Shown one piece after another: positions 4,736 through 5,012 of a stretch of DNA of 5,012 nt. The notes under the pieces are model-generated. The model was not told the origin of the DNA. It searched no databases and worked only from the letters and a program-made list of their open reading frames with translations. This stretch comes from an uncultured Pseudomonadota bacterium (GTDB taxonomy: Bacteria; Pseudomonadota; Gammaproteobacteria; Burkholderiales; SG8-39), in the NCBI GenBank assembly GCA_903864555.1, contig CAIPGJ010000165.1, positions 1-5,012 on the forward strand, given 5' to 3'. Within the stretch, counting starts at the first letter, position 1, and each line of letters starts with the position of its first letter. The position numbers and the translations under genes were made by a program.

Positions 4736-5012
4736 AGCGTCCATTACTGCAGGAGCTTGCCGAGTACGCGGTCAGCATCCGCTGGTCGGCCTTGCCGCAG
4801 GTGGTTCAGGACGAGGCGCGCCTGAACGTGCTCGACACCATCGGTTGCATGGCCTCGGGGGCGCGCCTGGGTGAAACACGGCGCCTGCTGGCGGCGGAAC
4901 GTGCGCTGGGCGAGCAGGGCAGGTCCGGTGTGCTCGGCGCCAGGGGCGGTTTCTCCGCGCAGTCGGCAGCCCGCATCAATGCCTACATGGGCGATGTGTT
5001 CGAGCTGAACGA
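4732..5012 (+). CDS. MmgE/PrpD-family protein, N-terminal part (3' end outside the window)
   Basis: The frame runs off the window after 93 codons of a family usually about 450-500 residues long. The visible part is the start of the helical domain: LQELAEYAVSIRWSALPQVV (residues 6-25), then QDEARLNVLDTIGCMASGAR (26-45) with the hallmark LDTIG, then SAQSAARINAYMGDVFELN (75-93), matching the family's 'AA.vNg...H..dfDD' region. The family includes 2-methylcitrate dehydratase PrpD, cis-aconitate decarboxylase and many uncharacterised hydro-lyases or isomerases, so the reaction cannot be fixed from this part. GTG is chosen because GGGGGA (4719-4724) lies 7 nt upstream and the homology begins a few codons in; no in-frame ATG exists between it and the upstream gene. 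It is probably in one operon with the flavoprotein. Confidence 0.88.
   Translation, partial: MKRPLLQELAEYAVSIRWSALPQVVQDEARLNVLDTIGCMASGARLGETRRLLAAERALGEQGRSGVLGARGGFSAQSAARINAYMGDVFELN

Noticed and set aside
3177..4778. Long minus-strand open frame of 533 codons opposite the flavoprotein
   Set aside because: It is antisense to a gene with clear FAD motifs, shows no family signature, and is rich in Gly, His and Arg as expected of a shadow frame in GC-rich DNA.

Overview
The window looks like a GC-rich, Gram-negative chromosome, most likely a Burkholderiales-type betaproteobacterium. The main clue is a solitary Bug/TctC-type periplasmic binding protein, a family hugely expanded in that order, placed next to catabolic oxidoreductases. 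This assignment is inference from gene content and codon use; no marker gene is present.

Layout. Bases 1-1731 (+ strand) carry two adjacent acyl-CoA dehydrogenase (ACAD) genes, the first cut by the window edge, separated by only 6 nt. The second keeps a glutamate at the isovaleryl-/long-chain-type catalytic position. The first shows no base at the C-terminal site and no clear one on the earlier helix. This is the pattern expected of a heteromeric (alpha2beta2-type) dehydrogenase acting on bulky acyl-CoAs such as sterol or bile-acid side chains. Bases 1732-1830 are a short convergent gap without a convincing terminator. Bases 1831-2808 (- strand) encode the Bug/TctC binding protein. Bases 2809-3281 form a long divergent control region. 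Bases 3282-4691 (+) encode an FAD-dependent dehydrogenase of the fumarate reductase/TcuA (tricarballylate dehydrogenase) type. From 4732 to the window end (+) lies the start of an MmgE/PrpD-family protein.

How they may work together. The binding protein would capture a carboxylate in the periplasm. The flavoprotein and the PrpD-like enzyme, 40 nt apart and probably co-transcribed, would then dehydrogenate and dehydrate, isomerise or decarboxylate it. The flavoprotein lacks the fumarate reductase active-site residues, so the substrate is open. The ACAD pair is convergent with this unit, has weaker GC bias at third codon positions by eye, and probably belongs to a different pathway.

The least ordinary part is the 2809-3281 region. 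It holds a near-consensus sigma-70 promoter for the binding-protein gene, a back-to-back TTGACA, a 13-bp palindrome between them, a nested set of inverted repeats (2973-3073) including a perfect 9-bp hairpin and a terminator-like hairpin with T5, and a strong Shine-Dalgarno driving only a four-codon ORF. Nothing in the window amounts to a clear new system, but this leader could hold attenuation control or a small mobile-element relic.
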